A stretch of 64,000 bases of DNA, taken from Oceanobacillus halophilus. GTDB taxonomy: Bacteria > Bacillota > Bacilli > Bacillales > Amphibacillaceae. Under the pieces are notes generated by a model that worked only from the letters and a program-made list of their open reading frames with translations, searched no databases and was not told the origin of the DNA. Positions 55,128 through 63,627 of the stretch are shown here, piece by piece (positions within the stretch are counted from its first letter, which is position 1; each line of letters opens with the position of its first letter). The stretch covers positions 1-64,000 of the forward strand of contig NZ_RBZP01000012.1 of NCBI RefSeq assembly GCF_003628505.1, in the 5' to 3' direction. The position numbers were made by a program, and so were the translations under genes.

Positions 55128-56105
55128 TTGAGTAACTTATTTGATGAATTAACAGCAAAAATCTCTGGAAAAAATAAAAAAATTGTTTTTCCCGAAGGAT
55201 TAGATGAACGAATCCTGACAGCTGCTGGCAAGCTAAGTGCAGATGGGGTCGTCTTACCTATATTAATAGGAAACAAAGAAAGCATTGAACAAAAAGCAAA
55301 AGAAGTAGGTGCAGATGTTTCTTCTTGTGATATTTTAGATCCAAATGATTATCCAGAATTTGATGCAATGGTGCAATCATTTGTAGAACGTCGGAAAGGA
55401 AAAGCAACCGAAGAGGATGCACGCAAGATTCTCCTCGACGAAAACTACTTCGGAACCATGCTTGTCTATATGGATAAAGCAGACGGTCTAGTTAGTGGAG
55501 CCGCACATTCAACTGCTGATACAGTACGCCCGGCATTGCAAATAATTAAAACAAATGGCCGAGTGAAAAAGACATCCGGTGTGTTCGTCATGGTTCGCGA
55601 AGATGAAAAATACGTTTTCGCAGATTGTGCCATTAACATCTCTCCAGACAGTCAGGATTTAGCAGAAATAGCCGCAGAAAGTGCTGTAACTGCTCGCCTA
55701 TTCGATATCGACCCACGCATTGCGATGCTAAGCTTCTCAACCAAAGGTTCAGCCAAATCACCTGAAACTGAAAAAGTAGAAGAAGCATTGAAAATTGCCA
55801 AAGAAAATGATTCTTCTCTAGTAATAGATGGAGAATTCCAATTCGACGCGGCTATCGTTCCAAGTGTAGCTGAGAAAAAAGCGCCAAATGCTACAATTAA
55901 AGGCGATGCAAATGTATTCATCTTCCCAAGTCTAGAAGCAGGAAACATCGGATACAAAATTGCTCAACGCCTAGGTAACTTTGAAGCAGTCGGACCAATC
56001 TTACAAGGTTTAAATAAACCAGTAAATGACCTATCACGCGGATGCAGCTCAGAAGACGTATATAAATTAGCACTAATTACAGCAGCACAAGCCGTAGGAG
56101 AATAA
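55128..56105 (+). CDS. pta: Phosphate acetyltransferase
   Basis: 325 aa, nearly collinear with B. subtilis Pta. Landmarks: NKKIVFPEGLDERIL, SGAAHSTADTVRPALQI, VFADCAINISPDSQDLAEI, MLSFSTKGSAK and GDANVFIFPSLEAGNIGY. Converts acetyl-CoA and phosphate to acetyl phosphate for overflow metabolism. The start is a TTG at 55128 (LSNLFDEL) with GGAGG eight bases upstream; the longer open frame begins inside that site. TTG starts are unusual but the homologous N-terminus begins here. Strong terminator, then tandem array C. Confidence 0.95.
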   Translation: MSNLFDELTAKISGKNKKIVFPEGLDERILTAAGKLSADGVVLPILIGNKESIEQKAKEVGADVSSCDILDPNDYPEFDAMVQSFVERRKGKATEEDARKILLDENYFGTMLVYMDKADGLVSGAAHSTADTVRPALQIIKTNGRVKKTSGVFVMVREDEKYVFADCAINISPDSQDLAEIAAESAVTARLFDIDPRIAMLSFSTKGSAKSPETEKVEEALKIAKENDSSLVIDGEFQFDAAIVPSVAEKKAPNATIKGDANVFIFPSLEAGNIGYKIAQRLGNFEAVGPILQGLNKPVNDLSRGCSSEDVYKLALITAAQAVGE

Positions 56106-56112
56106 ATGATAA

Positions 56113-56151
56113 AAAGCTTGCAGCGGAAATTAACCGCTGCAGGCTTTTTTT
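56113..56151 (+). terminator. Terminator of pta
   Basis: Stem AAGCTTGCAGCGG/CCGCTGCAGGCTT with one G-T pair, loop of seven, then TTTTTT. Eight bases after the stop. Confidence 0.85.
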
Positions 56152-56180
56152 GTGAGTTGGTGGGAGGTAGTGAGAGCAGG

Positions 56181-56516
56181 GCGGTTGATAGAAGGGTAGG
56201 GGCGGTTGATAGGAAGGGTGAGGCGGTTGATAGGAAGGGTGAGGCGGTTGATAGGAAGGGTGAGGCGGTTGATAGGAAGGGTGAGGCGGTTGATAGGAAG
56301 GGTGAGGCGGTTGATAGGAGAAGCGGGGCGGTTGATAGGAGAAGCGGGGCGGTTGATAGGAGAAGCGGGGCGGTTGATAGGAGAAGCGGGGCGGTTGATA
56401 GAAGAAGCGGGGCGGTTGATAGGAGAGGCGGGGCGGTTGATAGGAGAAGCGGGGCGGTTGATAGAAGCACCGAGACGGCCGATAGAAGCCCAAAGACGAT
56501 CGATAGAAGCCCCAAG
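56181..56516. repeat. 21-bp tandem array C (about 16 units)
   Basis: Contiguous 21-bp units starting GCGGTTGATAG at 56181, 56202, 56223 and so on to 56454 (14 good units), then two decayed units with CGGCCGATAG and CGATCGATAG. The tail changes in blocks: first GAAGGGTAGGG, then GAAGGGTGAG, then GAGAAGCGGG. It fills the gap between the pta terminator and the convergent lipL stop, in an otherwise conserved gene order. Because 21 is a multiple of three and units lack stops, several frames stay open for over 100 codons (AVDRKGE heptads, or LLSTAP and YQPPRFS on the other strand); none has translation signals. Confidence 0.95.
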
Positions 56517-56618
56517 AAAATCAATCTACCTTCACCATCCCCCCCACCGTACAACCCAACAAAAGGGGCCACGAGTTCCTAGAAAACCCTCATGACCCCA
56601 TATACTTTAACATCACCC

Positions 56619-57473
56619 CTAACCCAAAATCTCCGTAATAATCTCATTCCGTTTTAACATCTGCTTGTATCTCTTTTCGAAAACCTCTTTTTCGTTATCA
56701 GAAAAATCAGTATTCACTATTTCCTCGTTGAAATCACCGAGGGTTTGATATACTCGCTTTTTCATATCTTCTACGGCTAAGCTCACACCTAACAGGTCGG
56801 ATAGGGAGCCCATGACTTCCGGTTGAACTTCTGGAAAGGTAAATTTGGTTTGCTCATCTTTTTTACTGAGCTGATAAAAGTCACGTATGAGGCTGGCGCG
56901 TTCAAAACTGTTTCCTTCAATATCCAAGTATATTTGTACGGCGGCACCATCTTTGACTCTGCGCTGGGAGATTCCGGCGAATTTTCGGCCATCTATACTA
57001 AGGTCATAATCTCCAGGACAATAGGAATGAACGATTTCATATGCTTTGATTTCATTCGTTAAGTTTCGCAGCATGTATTGTACAAAGCTAACCATGGCTT
57101 CATAACAATCATGGATGGATAGTTCATGAACACCTGGGATAACAAGCGAGATATTTAGGACGCCACCATCTAAAGCGACAGCGAGCCCTCCAGAATTCCG
57201 GACAACTACCTGATATCCTTTGTCTGCTAAAAAGCGAACACCGTCTTTAATGTACGGCAATCTGGCATCGGGAATCCCTAACACAATGGTTTTTGGGTGA
57301 ACCCATAACCTGATGGCTGGGGCCGACTCGCCGTTACTGACTGACATCGCCAGTGCATCATCAACAGCAAAGGAGGTTAATGCTGTATAAGGTTTATCTA
57401 ATATATATTTCTCGTCTGAGTGATCCAAATATCTGAACGTTGTGTGACGAATGACTTCTTTCCAATTTTTCAT
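56619..57473 (-). CDS. lipL: Octanoyl-[GcvH]:protein N-octanoyltransferase
   Basis: 284 aa, lipoate-ligase fold. The catalytic Cys152 in VHSYCPGDYDLSIDG and the following lysine in GRKFAGISQRR match B. subtilis LipL (YwfL, Cys150); VVRNSGGLAVALDGG is the substrate-pocket loop. Moves octanoyl from GcvH to E2 subunits in lipoate synthesis. The GGTGC in AAAGGGTTAGGTGC lies before the ATG. Convergent with pta and separated from it by array C; in B. subtilis pta and ywfL are likewise neighbours. Confidence 0.93.
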   Translation of the reverse strand: MKNWKEVIRHTTFRYLDHSDEKYILDKPYTALTSFAVDDALAMSVSNGESAPAIRLWVHPKTIVLGIPDARLPYIKDGVRFLADKGYQVVVRNSGGLAVALDGGVLNISLVIPGVHELSIHDCYEAMVSFVQYMLRNLTNEIKAYEIVHSYCPGDYDLSIDGRKFAGISQRRVKDGAAVQIYLDIEGNSFERASLIRDFYQLSKKDEQTKFTFPEVQPEVMGSLSDLLGVSLAVEDMKKRVYQTLGDFNEEIVNTDFSDNEKEVFEKRYKQMLKRNEIITEILG

Positions 57474-57659
57474 TTTTGCACCTAACCCTTTTTAAGACTA
57501 TTCAGTGACCAACGCTGAGTAAAGAATGTGCGCGTGTTATACAAATTATCTTCCTTTTTTGCATAATCTATCCATCGCTGAATGGCCACTGCCTCTTTTA
57601 TTAATTAGCTATCTATTATATAATATAATAAAATTGTCGAAAAGAAACGGATGGAGAAA

Positions 57660-58979
57660 ATGGCATATAAAGATCAGCAATTATCGGAAGAAAAGGTGTT
57701 TAAAGACCCTGTTCACCGCTATGTTCATGTGAGGGACCGGGTGATATGGGATTTGATAGCAACACCGGAATTTCAGCGACTGCGCCGTATTAAACAACTT
57801 GGAACGACGAATTTAACGTTTCATGGGGCGGAACACAGTCGCTTTAATCATTCACTTGGGGTATATGAGATTGTACGCAGAATATTAAACAACTTTGAGA
57901 ACCGCCCACACTGGAATAATGAGGAGCGACTGCTCTGTCTGTGTGCGGCGCTTTTGCATGATTTGGGACACGGACCGTTTTCTCATTCATTTGAAAAAGT
58001 GTTTAAACTTGATCATGAATATTTTACCCAACAAATCATTACGGGAGACACGAAAATCAATGAAATATTGGAAAATGTCAGTCCTGGTTTCTCGCAAAAA
58101 GTATCCGATGTTATAGGTAAAACTTACAAGGACAAGCTGGTAGTTAGCTTGATTTCTAGTCAAATTGATGCTGATCGTATGGATTACCTGCAACGAGATG
58201 CTTATTATACAGGGGTTAGCTATGGCCATTTTGATATGGAACGGATACTTCGGGTCATGCGGCCGATAGAAGATCAAGTCGTGATCAAGTCAACAGGAAT
58301 GCATGCGGTGGAAGATTACATCATGAGTCGTTATCAAATGTACTGGCAAGTTTATTTCCATCCGGTAACTAGAAGTGCAGAAGTGATTTTATCGAAAATA
58401 TTGCACCGAGCAAAAGAATTATATGAATCAAATGATTTTACCTTTAAATTAAAACCGACGCATTTTATTTCTTTCTTTGAAGGCAAAGTAAAACTGGATG
58501 AATATTTGAAACTAGATGAATCCATTGTTCATTATTATTTCCAGCTTTGGCAAGAAGAACAAGATGACATTTTGAGCGATTTATGCGAACGATTTATGAA
58601 TCGCAGGTTATTTAAATATGTGGAATTTAACCCTAATCTGCAAATGAAAGAGTGGATGGAACTGTATCAATTGTTTATGGATGCAGGAATTAATCCGGAA
58701 TATTATTTAGTTGTTGATTCTTCATCGGACCTTCCATATGACTTTTATCGTCCAGGGGAGGAAGAAGAACGTTTGCCGATTCATTTATTGATGCCAGATG
58801 ACTCTTTAAAGGAGCTGTCCAGGCATTCGGATATTGTAGAAGCAATATCCGGAAAAAAACGAACGGATCACAAGTTATATTTTCCAAAAGACCGCTTAGA
58901 TAAACTGGAGGACAAGACAACGAAGAAACGAATAAAAGAAATTCTATATGGCCAAGGAGATGTAAAAAATGTTAGGTAA
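57660..58979 (+). CDS. ywfO: HD-domain phosphohydrolase, YwfO type
   Basis: 439 aa. HD-superfamily metal-dependent phosphohydrolase. The segments EFQRLRRIKQLGTTNLTF, HSRFNHSLGVYEIV (metal His), and LLHDLGHGPFSHSFE (the HD pair) are in order, with DRMDYLQRDAYYTGV later supplying the final Asp; this is the dNTPase/SAMHD1-like arrangement. Substrate is not proven, probably a nucleotide. The ATG at 57660 (MAYKDQ) has GGAG three bases upstream and fits homologous N-termini; an ATG three codons earlier is possible. Its last 11 bp overlap ywgA, implying coupled translation. Confidence 0.88.
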   Translation: MAYKDQQLSEEKVFKDPVHRYVHVRDRVIWDLIATPEFQRLRRIKQLGTTNLTFHGAEHSRFNHSLGVYEIVRRILNNFENRPHWNNEERLLCLCAALLHDLGHGPFSHSFEKVFKLDHEYFTQQIITGDTKINEILENVSPGFSQKVSDVIGKTYKDKLVVSLISSQIDADRMDYLQRDAYYTGVSYGHFDMERILRVMRPIEDQVVIKSTGMHAVEDYIMSRYQMYWQVYFHPVTRSAEVILSKILHRAKELYESNDFTFKLKPTHFISFFEGKVKLDEYLKLDESIVHYYFQLWQEEQDDILSDLCERFMNRRLFKYVEFNPNLQMKEWMELYQLFMDAGINPEYYLVVDSSSDLPYDFYRPGEEEERLPIHLLMPDDSLKELSRHSDIVEAISGKKRTDHKLYFPKDRLDKLEDKTTKKRIKEILYGQGDVKNVR

Positions 58980-59460
58980 TCATGCGAAATTAATGCAGTT
59001 TTTTTCAATGGCCGAGAACGTAACCGGACGTAAGAAATTGCAAAAAATGATTTATATCTTACAGAAATGCAATATTCCATTTGAGGAAAAATATCAATTT
59101 CATTTTTATGGTCCTTATTCCGAGGAGTTAACATTACGAGTAGAAGAACTTTGTAATCTAGGTTTTCTGAATGAAGTGAAAGAAGACAGAAGCAATTATT
59201 ATCAATACAATTATACCATCACCTCAGACGGAAAAGACTTTCTGCAGCAATTTGCATTAGACATGCCTGAATACGGAGACAAGGTAGAAAAATTGAAAAC
59301 CAAAAGCTCCCGATTCCTGGAATTAGTCGCAACCATGCTTTACTTCGATGATTTGCCAATAGAAGAAACAATAGAAAAAGTGCATACCGTAAAACCAAAA
59401 CAAAATTATAGTGATGAAGAAATCGAAGAAGCCATACACTTTATAAACGAGCTTAAATAG
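58969..59460 (+). CDS. ywgA: YwgA-family protein
   Basis: 163 aa. Begins MLGNHAKLMQFFSMAENVTG and RKKLQKMIYILQKCNIPFEE, the family pattern, followed by FHFYGPYSEELTLRVEELCNLGFL. The layout (short helix, LxKMIYIL, YGPYSxEL) resembles winged-helix-like regulators of the YwgA/SocA type, but the role is unknown. AAGGAGATG overlaps the end of ywfO and precedes the ATG by eight bases. Conserved neighbour of ywfO in Bacillus. Confidence 0.85.
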   Translation: MLGNHAKLMQFFSMAENVTGRKKLQKMIYILQKCNIPFEEKYQFHFYGPYSEELTLRVEELCNLGFLNEVKEDRSNYYQYNYTITSDGKDFLQQFALDMPEYGDKVEKLKTKSSRFLELVATMLYFDDLPIEETIEKVHTVKPKQNYSDEEIEEAIHFINELK

Positions 59461-59514
59461 GTTATCTAGTTCAGATTGGATATCATGCACGTCATAAACT
59501 AAATGAAAAAAATT

Positions 59515-59560
59515 AAAGTACAACATAAGCGTAGTGTATTTCCGTAGCGAATAAACGTAC
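59515..59560. repeat. Palindrome remnant
   Basis: A short piece GCGTAGTGTATTTCCGTAGC (59528-59547) identical to one arm of the GAAATACAC palindromes, with no second arm. Lies between ywgA and ywhD. Confidence 0.6.
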
Positions 59561-59709
59561 TAAATTTCTTTGTTAAATGGATAGTTAACTAAGTCTATAT
59601 CTATATATTTTTCACCTTACAACAGAACAGTTTAATCGTAACCAAGTATGATTTCTGGTAAAATTAGTAAAAATGGAAGATGAGGTCTTATAGAAAGGAG
59701 AGGAATCTG

Positions 59710-60216
59710 GTGAGTGAGAAGGATAAAAAGAATTCTTTTACGATAATTAAAGATGACTCTACAGACGGTCACGGTGGATATGGTTCGGGTGTAATTAGCT
59801 TGGAAAATATGTCTTCCGTCATTGTTGATCCAAATGAAAATGAAGCGTATGTCGATATGGATGCTATGCATGCACGAAGTAAAGTAGAACGCCGTGTAAA
59901 GTGGATTCATAACAAAGACGAGGTTCCAAACGGAAAATTATATTGGATCGTATGGGTGAACGTCGAGCGAAATGAGAATGGCAAATTTTATAGTGGCGTA
60001 GCTGGAAGTGAAATTCGAGTTGATCGTGAAATCAAACGAGCGTACAAGTCGATGCCGGAACATATTAAACATATGGAACAATCGTTAAAAGGCAAGGTTA
60101 TTGTCGACCATATGGATGATCACTCGAAAAAATTATTGAAAGACTATTTAATCGAATTTGATGAGAACATGTGGAATAATTCTACAGATGAACTAAAAAA
60201 TGCACTTTCAGAGTAA
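59710..60216 (+). CDS. ywhD: YwhD-family protein
   Basis: 168 aa soluble. Starts GTG AGT GAG (MSEKDKKNSFTIIKDDSTDG) with AAAGGAGAGG seven bases upstream; the longer frame from 59680 starts within leader sequence. The block GHGGYGSGVISLENMSSVIV, the KVERRVKWI segment and the closing LIEFDENMWN are the YwhD family pattern. Function unknown. Position between ywgA and pbpG matches B. subtilis gene order. Confidence 0.9.
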   Translation: MSEKDKKNSFTIIKDDSTDGHGGYGSGVISLENMSSVIVDPNENEAYVDMDAMHARSKVERRVKWIHNKDEVPNGKLYWIVWVNVERNENGKFYSGVAGSEIRVDREIKRAYKSMPEHIKHMEQSLKGKVIVDHMDDHSKKLLKDYLIEFDENMWNNSTDELKNALSE

Positions 60217-60335
60217 AGACAAATAGAGAATATGAATAATTTGTGAACGAATCATGAACAATTATAATAAATGTTGTACTTTACATCGGAAGTTTGTAAA
60301 ATATGGATACATGGACAAACATGTATTACTAGGAC

Positions 60336-60379
60336 AAAAAGAAGCCGACAATCCAAAAGGTGATTGTCGGCTTCTTTTT
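60336..60379. terminator. Bidirectional terminator between ywhD and pbpG
   Basis: Perfect 18-bp stem AAAAAGAAGCCGACAATC paired with GATTGTCGGCTTCTTTTT around loop CAAAAGGT. A- and T-runs on the two sides suit both convergent genes. Confidence 0.9.
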
Positions 60380-60417
60380 GCTTATTATTCTATTACAAGC
60401 TTATAAATCTAAAGATA

Positions 60418-62457
60418 TTAGTCACCAAAAAAGGAATCAAAGAAACGTTCGATGGTCCCTTTGTCATCTTCCTTATCATCTGATTCATCTCCATGGAAAT
60501 GCTTGGTGCAATAAGAGGTGGGCTCTGAACCCTCCTCAAAATACATGACCCTGCTAACCTCACAATAAGGAGTGGCTAGATCTCCAGTCTCCGGATCAAC
60601 GGCTACGCCAACGACACCTGGTGGCACCTTAAATGGTTCCTGTGGCAATTCTTCGTGGGCTTTTTCCATAAAAGAGGCCCATATTTCTTTGGGATACCCT
60701 TTTTCTGCTACTACTTGCATCGTTCGATTATCATCATACCCAGCCCAAACCCCTGTAACAAGCTGTGGACTAAAACCTACCATCCAACTGTCTGAACTGG
60801 TTGTTCCAGATTTGCCTGCGTACGTTCGAGTTAATTCATCTGCTATAGGTGCTCCAGTGACGGATGTATAACCGTCCAGCATTCGGTCAAACATGCCTGT
60901 CATTAAATCCGATAAGATAAATGTTTGCTGTGGATCAAGAACTAATTCGCCGTTTTCCTTCGGTCGTTCATAGACGGTTCGATCATTTCGGTCGATTATC
61001 TTTTCGATGGCGTACCCATCAATTTGATGCCCGCCATTAGCAATCATTCCGTATCCTGTAACCATCTCCTTTACCGTAACAGATGCTGTTCCGAGTGCTA
61101 AGGATGGAACGGCAGGCAAGTCCCCATGTATTCCGAACTTTCTCGCTGCTTTCACAAGTCTTTCTGGGGTGAGAAACATGTTTGTTTTTACAGCATAAAT
61201 ATTATCAGAAAGTGCCAGTGCTTGTGCTAGAGAAATTGATTCATAGGCATAATAGTCATTAAAGTTACTAGGCTGATAAACCTTTCCTTCTTCTAATTCA
61301 AATACAGTTGGCTTACTAGCTAACATCGTTGTCGCTGTATAGCCATTTTCTAGTGCTGCGTAGTATAAGAAAGGTTTAAATGTGGAACCGGCCATACGTC
61401 TAGCGGACATCGCTCGGTTAAAGGGACTTTTCTCATAATTGCGTCCACCAACTAAGGCTTTAATCGCACCGGTATTTGGCTCCATCGACATGGCACCAAT
61501 TTGCATGTCCGTTGTTTCCGGTATGGTCGATGAAATGAAATCTTCTAGACTTGTTTGCTTATCCGCATTTAATGTTGTGAAAATCTGATAACCACCAGAC
61601 CGGACACTTTCTTCATCCAAATCTAAAATATTGGAAGCTTCTTTTAAAACGACATCTTGAAAATAGGGCCCAATAGAATTCTTATTTTCCCGTTTCTTTT
61701 CTGAGTAGGTAAGCTCTGTATTCGAGGCAACCTTAAATTCTTCCTCTGTAATCATGTCATTTTCCAGCATTAGACTTAATATTCGTTTTTGTCGATGGTC
61801 GGCATTTTCTTTGTTGTTTAATGGTGAGTAATAGGTGGCGCCTTTTGGTACGCCTGCTAGCATGGAGGCTTCAGCCAAATCCAGTTCACCAGCTGATTTA
61901 TCAAAAAAGTATCTGCTGGCAGCTTCAATTCCGTATGCGCCATGTCCATAGTAGATAGAGTTCAAATAACCTTCCAATATTTCTGCTTTGGAATAATACA
62001 TCTCCAGTCGGACGGTGTAAAATGCTTCTTTTATCTTCCTGTCCCAAGTTTTGTCATGGGTTAAATATAGGTTCCGTGCAAGTTGCTGTGTTAAGGTACT
62101 AGCTCCTTCAGAAAGCGACAGCGTTTTTATATTTTTAAGAACAGCACCAGCAATACGTTTCAGGTCAAAGCCAAAATGGTCACGAAAATGCTGGTCCTCG
62201 ATAATTAATGTGGCGTCAATAATGTAAGGCGACATATCCTCTAAATCCACCCAATATCGATTCTCAACACCACGCTCCTCCCCAATCACCTGATTGGAGT
62301 CACTATAGTAAATCGTATTCTCCTCGTTTGTCAGAGGAGGTGGTCCTAACATAAAACTGACAAAATAAATCCCCAACAAAGAAATAAATGCTAATCCAAT
62401 AAGTCCTAGCACAGCTTTTCCTATTAATCGATACTTTTTAAATCTCCTCTTTTTCAT
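60418..62457 (-). CDS. pbpG: Class A penicillin-binding protein, PbpG (YwhE) type
   Basis: 679 aa. Short basic N-terminus, one membrane segment (about 16-38), then a family-51 glycosyltransferase domain (catalytic Glu in IIEDQHFRDHFG; EGASTLTQQLARNLY; RKIKEAFYTVRLE) and a transpeptidase domain (SxxK in AGSTFKPFLY, SDN triad in ALSDNIYAV, KSGTT). Builds peptidoglycan strands and cross-links. The B. subtilis homologue acts in sporulation together with PbpF. Start ATG 62457 (MKKRRFKKYR) is preferred; the frame is open for 80 more codons upstream, but that part is Ser/Pro-rich junk ahead of the real cytoplasmic tail. The ribosome binding site is weak. The C-terminus is acidic. Confidence 0.92.
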   Translation of the reverse strand: MKKRRFKKYRLIGKAVLGLIGLAFISLLGIYFVSFMLGPPPLTNEENTIYYSDSNQVIGEERGVENRYWVDLEDMSPYIIDATLIIEDQHFRDHFGFDLKRIAGAVLKNIKTLSLSEGASTLTQQLARNLYLTHDKTWDRKIKEAFYTVRLEMYYSKAEILEGYLNSIYYGHGAYGIEAASRYFFDKSAGELDLAEASMLAGVPKGATYYSPLNNKENADHRQKRILSLMLENDMITEEEFKVASNTELTYSEKKRENKNSIGPYFQDVVLKEASNILDLDEESVRSGGYQIFTTLNADKQTSLEDFISSTIPETTDMQIGAMSMEPNTGAIKALVGGRNYEKSPFNRAMSARRMAGSTFKPFLYYAALENGYTATTMLASKPTVFELEEGKVYQPSNFNDYYAYESISLAQALALSDNIYAVKTNMFLTPERLVKAARKFGIHGDLPAVPSLALGTASVTVKEMVTGYGMIANGGHQIDGYAIEKIIDRNDRTVYERPKENGELVLDPQQTFILSDLMTGMFDRMLDGYTSVTGAPIADELTRTYAGKSGTTSSDSWMVGFSPQLVTGVWAGYDDNRTMQVVAEKGYPKEIWASFMEKAHEELPQEPFKVPPGVVGVAVDPETGDLATPYCEVSRVMYFEEGSEPTSYCTKHFHGDESDDKEDDKGTIERFFDSFFGD

Positions 62458-62705
62458 CTCATTAACCCCATAAATAATGATATACGTGTGTGTATTACTA
62501 CCATTATGGGAAAAGATATAAACAAATAAACATGAAAAAGCTGGAGAGAGTGGGCAGAAGACTGATATCTGGAATGCAGGGAGAAAACGTGTAGGCGAAT
62601 TCAGATGGAGGCGGGAGCTGCTAATTGGAGCGAGAAGATGAATAGAGGAAGCGAGGACCGATAAATCCGAACGTGGACTAGACTGGTTTTCTTTCAAAAA
62701 AAAGC
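62458..62705. other. Spacer between pbpG and speE
   Basis: About 250 bp. The stretch 62560-62690 is purine-rich with loosely repeated pieces (GGAGCGAGAAGATGAATAGA, then GGAAGCGAGGACCGATAAAT) spaced about 21 bp, possibly a strongly decayed tandem array. No gene. Confidence 0.35.
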
Positions 62706-62733
62706 TTGTATTTTTTCAGAATTTCTATATAAT
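62706..62733 (+). promoter_or_regulatory. Sigma-A promoter of speE-speB
   Basis: TTGTAT (62706-62711), 16-bp spacer, perfect TATAAT (62728-62733), about 50 bp before the speE start. Confidence 0.7.
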
Positions 62734-62785
62734 CAACCTGTTTAAGGAAGCCGATTTAAATACATACAAGGAGATGGATGGGCCA

Positions 62786-63613
62786 ATGAGCATTTGGTTT
62801 ACAGAGAAACAGACAGAGAATTTTGGGATTACGGCAAAGGTAAAACAGACCTATGTCGCTGAACAAACGGATTTTCAGGAATTGCAATTGGTGGAAACGG
62901 AAGAATGGGGAAACATGCTGATCCTTGATGATATGGTGATGACAACAGAGAAGGATGAATTTGTATACCACGAAATGCTCGCCCATGTTCCACTTTTTAC
63001 GCATCCAAATCCAAAAGATGTTCTGATTGTTGGTGGAGGGGATGGTGGAGTCATTCGCGAAGTCCTAAAGCATGAGTCTGTTGAGAAAGTTACGCTTGTG
63101 GAGATTGATGGTAAGGTCATTGATTATTCCAAAAAGTACTTGCCGAAAATTGCGAGTGGATTTGATAATGAACGGGTGGAAGTAAAGGTGGAGGATGGAT
63201 TTATGTATATCGCTAATAGCGAGAAAGCCTTTGATGTGATTATGGTCGATTCCACCGAACCCGTCGGACCAGCGGTAAATTTATTTAGTCAAGGTTTTTA
63301 TGCGGGGATTTCTAAAGCATTAAAAGATGATGGTGTATTTGTTGCGCAAACCGATAACCCTTGGTTCAAAGCTGACTTGATTAAACAGGTGTATCAGGAT
63401 GTGCAGCAGATTTTCCCTGTGACCCGTTTATATACGGCAAATATTCCAACATACCCTAGTGGTTTATGGACTTTTACATTGGGGAGTAAGGTCCATGATC
63501 CGAAAAAAGTGAAGGCAGAACGCTTTCCTGATATGGAATCAAAGTATTACACGCCAGATATTCACTTCGCTTCATTTGTTTTGCCGAAATTTGTGAAAGA
63601 CTTGACGGAGTAA
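62786..63613 (+). CDS. speE: Spermidine synthase
   Basis: 275 aa, collinear with B. subtilis SpeE. Landmarks: [28 protein letters not shown], the decarboxylated-AdoMet-binding [15 protein letters not shown], the aminopropyl-transfer Asp in DSTEPVGPA, and [12 protein letters not shown]. Transfers an aminopropyl group from decarboxylated S-adenosylmethionine to putrescine. ATG 62786 (MSIWF) is used; AAGGAG lies 12 bases upstream, and the ATG at 62774 sits right against that site. Operon with speB, 14 bp apart. Confidence 0.95.
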   Translation: MSIWFTEKQTENFGITAKVKQTYVAEQTDFQELQLVETEEWGNMLILDDMVMTTEKDEFVYHEMLAHVPLFTHPNPKDVLIVGGGDGGVIREVLKHESVEKVTLVEIDGKVIDYSKKYLPKIASGFDNERVEVKVEDGFMYIANSEKAFDVIMVDSTEPVGPAVNLFSQGFYAGISKALKDDGVFVAQTDNPWFKADLIKQVYQDVQQIFPVTRLYTANIPTYPSGLWTFTLGSKVHDPKKVKAERFPDMESKYYTPDIHFASFVLPKFVKDLTE

Positions 63614-63627
63614 GGGGAGACGTAACG

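Noticed and set aside
55964-56582. Long repeat-protein open frames on both strands over array C (for example 56106-56582 plus and 55964-56572 minus)
   Set aside because: They arise because a stop-free 21-bp unit stays open in several frames. They have no suitable ribosome binding site, include the pta terminator and overlap pta coding sequence on the minus strand.
62458-62697. 80-residue N-terminal extension of PbpG
   Set aside because: The extension is Ser/Pro-rich, covers a possible decayed repeat and precedes a normal basic N-terminus plus membrane anchor at 62457.
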